Shown here: positions 41,363-43,881 of the stretch, piece after piece
Position numbering within the stretch: position 1 is the first letter of the stretch
Layout: the number at the start of each line of letters is the position of its first letter
Source: an uncultured Ruminococcus sp.
GTDB lineage: Bacteria; Bacillota; Clostridia; Oscillospirales; Ruminococcaceae
Direction of reading: 5' to 3'
DNA length: 43,881 nt
NCBI RefSeq assembly: GCF_946415235.1
Contig: NZ_CAMKRR010000015.1
Location: 1 to 43,881, forward strand
Made by a program: the position numbers and the translations under genes
Notes under the pieces: generated by a model
Databases searched by the model: none
What the model saw: the letters and a program-made list of their open reading frames with translations, nothing else
Told to the model about the DNA's origin: nothing

Positions 41363-43177
41363 ATGAAAAGAATACTCAGATCCGCAGGGGTCTTTCTTAA
41401 AGCAGCTCCTCACTTCCTTGTATTTGAACTTATCTTCAAGCTTCTCCTGCTTGCGGTGGGAACACCTGTGCTCGCGCTGCTGCTGAAGCTTACGATGAAG
41501 CTTTCGGGAGTTACATATCTCAATGATGAGAACCTTTTTACATATATAAAGCACCCGTCAACGCTGATAGTTATAGCGATCATGCTTTTTGCCTATGCGT
41601 TTTTCTCCTTTGTGGAGCTTTCGGCTCTTGCAGCCTGCTTTTCGTGCTATAACAAGAAGCAGCGGATATATGCGGGCGGAATGTTCAGGACAGGTCTGAA
41701 AGCGTTCGCAAAGGCGTTCAGAGGCACAGGGGTCACCTCCTTTCTTGCGTACATGGCAATAATGCCGCTTGCACAGTTCTCGCTGTCCTCGGGTATGTTC
41801 ATGGCTCCGCTTCTGCCTGTGCTGAGAAGGCTGTTCAACTCCCTCAACGGCGGACTGGCAGTTGCCTGCTATGTACTCGTGCAGCTGCTGTTCATAATCC
41901 TTATCATAAGCGCGAGCTACAGTATACACTATCTCATACTTACGGGTATGCCTTTCGGAGAGTGTATCAGGAAGAGCAGGGAGAAAATGCACGGACAGCG
42001 CCGAAAGATGGTGATCTCCGCGCTGCTGTGGAGCGTCGGCATAGTTGCTGTCATAGGCTTGCTGACCTTTGGTCTCAGCTTTATCATCGTATACATCATC
42101 AAGGGCTTTTCAAAGCCGGGAGCTGCTTTCGGTACAGCTCTGAAGATACTTCGCTATACATGGAGCGTGTTTACGGCAGTTTCGGCATTCTTTTCGGCGC
42201 CTGCAATAATGTGGCTGCTGACGGAAAAGTTCATGAAGGACGTAAAGGACGAGGATATCGTTCTGCCCAACAAGGGTTACAAGAAGTTCAGCAGAAAAAA
42301 GAGCGCCATTATAATCGTAAGCCTTGCAGCTGCAAGCATGGTGATGAATATATCCTACCTGAAAGCCCTCACCCGCGGAAACGTGGACCTCAACGTAGGA
42401 ATTATCACCCGCACTCAGGTCACGGCGCACAGAGGCTTTTCAAAGGTCGCTCCCGAGAATACCATGCCTGCTTTTCAGGCAGCTATGGACTGCGGCGCGG
42501 ACTATATCGAGCTTGATCTTCAGCTTACCTCCGACGGTCAGCTCGTGGTGATACACGACGACAAGCTTGACCGTACCACAAACGGCAAGGGACTTGTAGA
42601 GAGATACACCTATGAGCAGCTGAAAACCCTGTCCGCGGGCTCATGGTTCAGCAAGGACGGGGAGTTCGACGATGTTGAGATACCGCTGTTCTCGGAGGTC
42701 CTTGAGCTCACAGGCAAGGATATAATGCTGAATATCGAGATAAAGAAGTCGGGAGATCCGAAAAAGACTGCCGAAAAGGCAGTTGAGCTCATAGAGGAGT
42801 ACGGCATCGTCAATTCCTGCTACGTTACGTCCTTCTCGTACCCTGCACTGAAAAAGGTGAAGCAGCTCAATCCGAAGATAAAGACTGCCTTCATAGCCAA
42901 CCTTGCAACAGCTACCTCATACGCTCAGCTCCCGTACATCGACGCGGTTAGTATGAACTACCTCTTTGTCAACCAGAGCGTTGTGAACTCGGCACATCAC
43001 CACGGAAAGCGCATTTTCGTATGGACAGTTGACCGACAGAGCGAGATGCAGAAAATGATGGCTCTCGGAGTTGACAATATCATCACCGACCGCCCCGACA
43101 AGGCTCTCGAAATAGTGAACTCGAAGAAAGTCGGCGATACCGTCCTAACTGCTCTGAAATTCATTTTCGGAAGCTGA
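41363..43177 (+). CDS. Membrane glycerophosphodiester phosphodiesterase
   Basis: 604 residues. The first 340 hold seven or eight membrane spans (GDPD-linked membrane domain); the last 255 are a GDPD catalytic TIM barrel that hydrolyses glycerophosphodiesters to glycerol 3-phosphate and an alcohol. Catalytic residues are visible: His356 and Glu365 in AHRGFSKVAPENT, the metal-binding Glu and Asp in YIELDLQLTSDG, and His398 in VVIHDD; WTVD near the end is also conserved. In Gram-positive bacteria such fused proteins act on lipid or teichoic acid glycerophosphate. It is a lone gene with its own promoter. Confidence 0.92.
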   Translation: MKRILRSAGVFLKAAPHFLVFELIFKLLLLAVGTPVLALLLKLTMKLSGVTYLNDENLFTYIKHPSTLIVIAIMLFAYAFFSFVELSALAACFSCYNKKQRIYAGGMFRTGLKAFAKAFRGTGVTSFLAYMAIMPLAQFSLSSGMFMAPLLPVLRRLFNSLNGGLAVACYVLVQLLFIILIISASYSIHYLILTGMPFGECIRKSREKMHGQRRKMVISALLWSVGIVAVIGLLTFGLSFIIVYIIKGFSKPGAAFGTALKILRYTWSVFTAVSAFFSAPAIMWLLTEKFMKDVKDEDIVLPNKGYKKFSRKKSAIIIVSLAAASMVMNISYLKALTRGNVDLNVGIITRTQVTAHRGFSKVAPENTMPAFQAAMDCGADYIELDLQLTSDGQLVVIHDDKLDRTTNGKGLVERYTYEQLKTLSAGSWFSKDGEFDDVEIPLFSEVLELTGKDIMLNIEIKKSGDPKKTAEKAVELIEEYGIVNSCYVTSFSYPALKKVKQLNPKIKTAFIANLATATSYAQLPYIDAVSMNYLFVNQSVVNSAHHHGKRIFVWTVDRQSEMQKMMALGVDNIITDRPDKALEIVNSKKVGDTVLTALKFIFGS

Positions 43178-43214
43178 AAAGTGCGGTAAACAGGCATTTA
43201 TCGTGTAAAGAAGC

Positions 43215-43251
43215 ATATCCCGGGCGGTGTCATTTCCGCAGCTCGGGATAT
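43215..43251. other. Hairpin after the glycerophosphodiesterase gene
   Basis: ATATCCCG (43215-43222) pairs with CGGGATAT (43244-43251), with an inner GCGG/CCGC. No T-run follows, so a terminator role is uncertain. Confidence 0.45.
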
Positions 43252-43309
43252 ATAGTTAAAAAATAATTATCGTTCATTAAAAATTTACAAATGCAATTTC
43301 TGCAAATTG

Positions 43310-43338
43310 TTGATTTATCCCTATATATGTGTTATAAT
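43310..43338 (+). promoter_or_regulatory. Promoter of the S10 ribosomal operon
   Basis: TTGATT (43310-43315), 17-bp spacer, TATAAT (43333-43338). Start near 43345, giving a leader of about 315 nt. Confidence 0.8.
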
Positions 43339-43548
43339 TGATTACGTTGAGTGCGCCGTGTGCGTACTGACTGCAGAAGATATGCGTTGAAACGGAAGGT
43401 TGCTGTCGGTATGGCAGGTAATTTCCGCGGAGTATGTCCGATTTTAAACCGGGCGAATGGGATATCGAACACAGTTTGTGGTTATTCTTCACGCAGCTTG
43501 CGTATGCGTGGATTATGCTCTTTTTGTGCTCATATTTTGTTAAGACCG

Positions 43549-43579
43549 CTCGGAAAACTTTGGTTTTTCGAGTTTTTTT
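43549..43579 (+). terminator. Attenuator-like terminator in the rpsJ leader
   Basis: CTCGGAAAAC (43549-43558), loop TTTG, GTTTTTCGAG (43563-43572), then TTTTTTT. It lies 80 nt before rpsJ, inside the leader, so it must be read through for S10 operon expression. A CACACG-GAAA-CGTGTG hairpin follows near 43604. The rest of the leader (43345-43548) has no convincing ORF. Confidence 0.75.
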
Positions 43580-43660
43580 ATGAGATGAAGCATGAAACAC
43601 ACGGAAACGTGTGATATTCCAATCTGCGTCCCCGTAATCATTTTCAAGGAGGCGAAAATA

Positions 43661-43881
43661 ATGGCAGTCAATGAAAAGATCAGATTCAAGATCAAGGGCT
43701 ACGATCACGCTACTGTTGATATTGCAGCAGCTAAGATCGTTGAGGCAGCCAAGAGAAGCGGTGCGAGAGTTTCAGGACCTATCCCGCTCCCTACAGATAA
43801 GGAAGTTGTTACTATCCTTAGAGCTGTACACAAGTACAAGGACAGCCGTGAGCAGTTCGAGATGAGAACTCACAAGAGACT
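43661..43881 (+). CDS. rpsJ: Ribosomal protein S10 (NusE), cut by window end
   Basis: The first 73 residues of S10: [16 protein letters not shown], then [20 protein letters not shown] and the end region [11 protein letters not shown], all highly conserved. It is a 30S subunit protein and, with NusB, part of the antitermination complex. AAGGAGG lies 8 nt before the ATG. It normally opens the S10 operon (rplC, rplD and so on), which should follow outside the window. Confidence 0.97.
   Translation, partial: MAVNEKIRFKIKGYDHATVDIAAAKIVEAAKRSGARVSGPIPLPTDKEVVTILRAVHKYKDSREQFEMRTHKR

Overview
The window looks like a low-to-mid GC Gram-positive anaerobe of the Clostridia, most likely a Ruminococcus-type gut or rumen bacterium. 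This rests on an LPxTG-anchored surface protein, lipoproteins, a dockerin-like calcium loop, very regular TTGACA-N17-TATAAT promoters, many ABC sugar importers without their own ATPase, and a tRNA-linked large non-coding RNA of the rumen type. The genus is an inference.

Left part (1-8400): the 5' part of a secreted Ig-like (BIG2) protein, then a two-component module. A divergently transcribed OmpR-type regulator and histidine kinase sit beside three genes for secreted or lipoprotein products built from a shared small beta module. A 16-bp palindrome of the form ATTACA-N4-TGTAAT lies at a fixed distance upstream of the -10 of all three surface genes and of the kinase, so it is probably a self-contained regulon. 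One surface gene is broken by an in-frame TGA. On both sides of this block is the same oddity: a promoter, the 5' half of a tRNA-Leu(CAG) cut just after the anticodon, and a terminator.

Accessory part (8400-13300): a traX fragment, then a patchwork of small gene blocks (DUF4238 protein; XRE regulator with two small ORFs; a dockerin-like protein; a small serine recombinase). The blocks are separated by four copies of a 15-bp palindrome GTGCTATWATAGCAC, three of them fused to a GC-rich hairpin. This is the best candidate for an undescribed recombinase-linked cassette or inversion system. A lipoprotein follows.

RNA part (13300-14970): a consensus promoter drives about 580 nt of highly structured, ORF-free sequence (ROOL/GOLLD-like candidate), converging on a tRNA-Gly, tRNA-Arg, tRNA-His operon.

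Right part (14970-43881), core-like: operon 1 joins two sugar-type ABC permeases with a HlyD-like adaptor, a MacB-like periplasmic domain protein and a propeller-plus-solute-binding lipoprotein. Then come DUF2752, a flippase, purine-nucleoside phosphorylase deoD, a putative small RNA behind three 11-bp repeats, a DUF4190-like protein and an ABC-2 type exporter. Operon 2 has a solute-binding protein with N-terminal beta domains, four permeases, an NHL/TPR protein, a Yip1 protein and a DUF5696-type protein, all behind a possible attenuator. A secreted SH3-like protein, a membrane glycerophosphodiesterase and the start of the ribosomal S10 operon (rpsJ, with an attenuator-like leader) finish the window. 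Neither sugar operon encodes an ATPase, so both probably rely on a shared MsmK-type ATPase encoded elsewhere.
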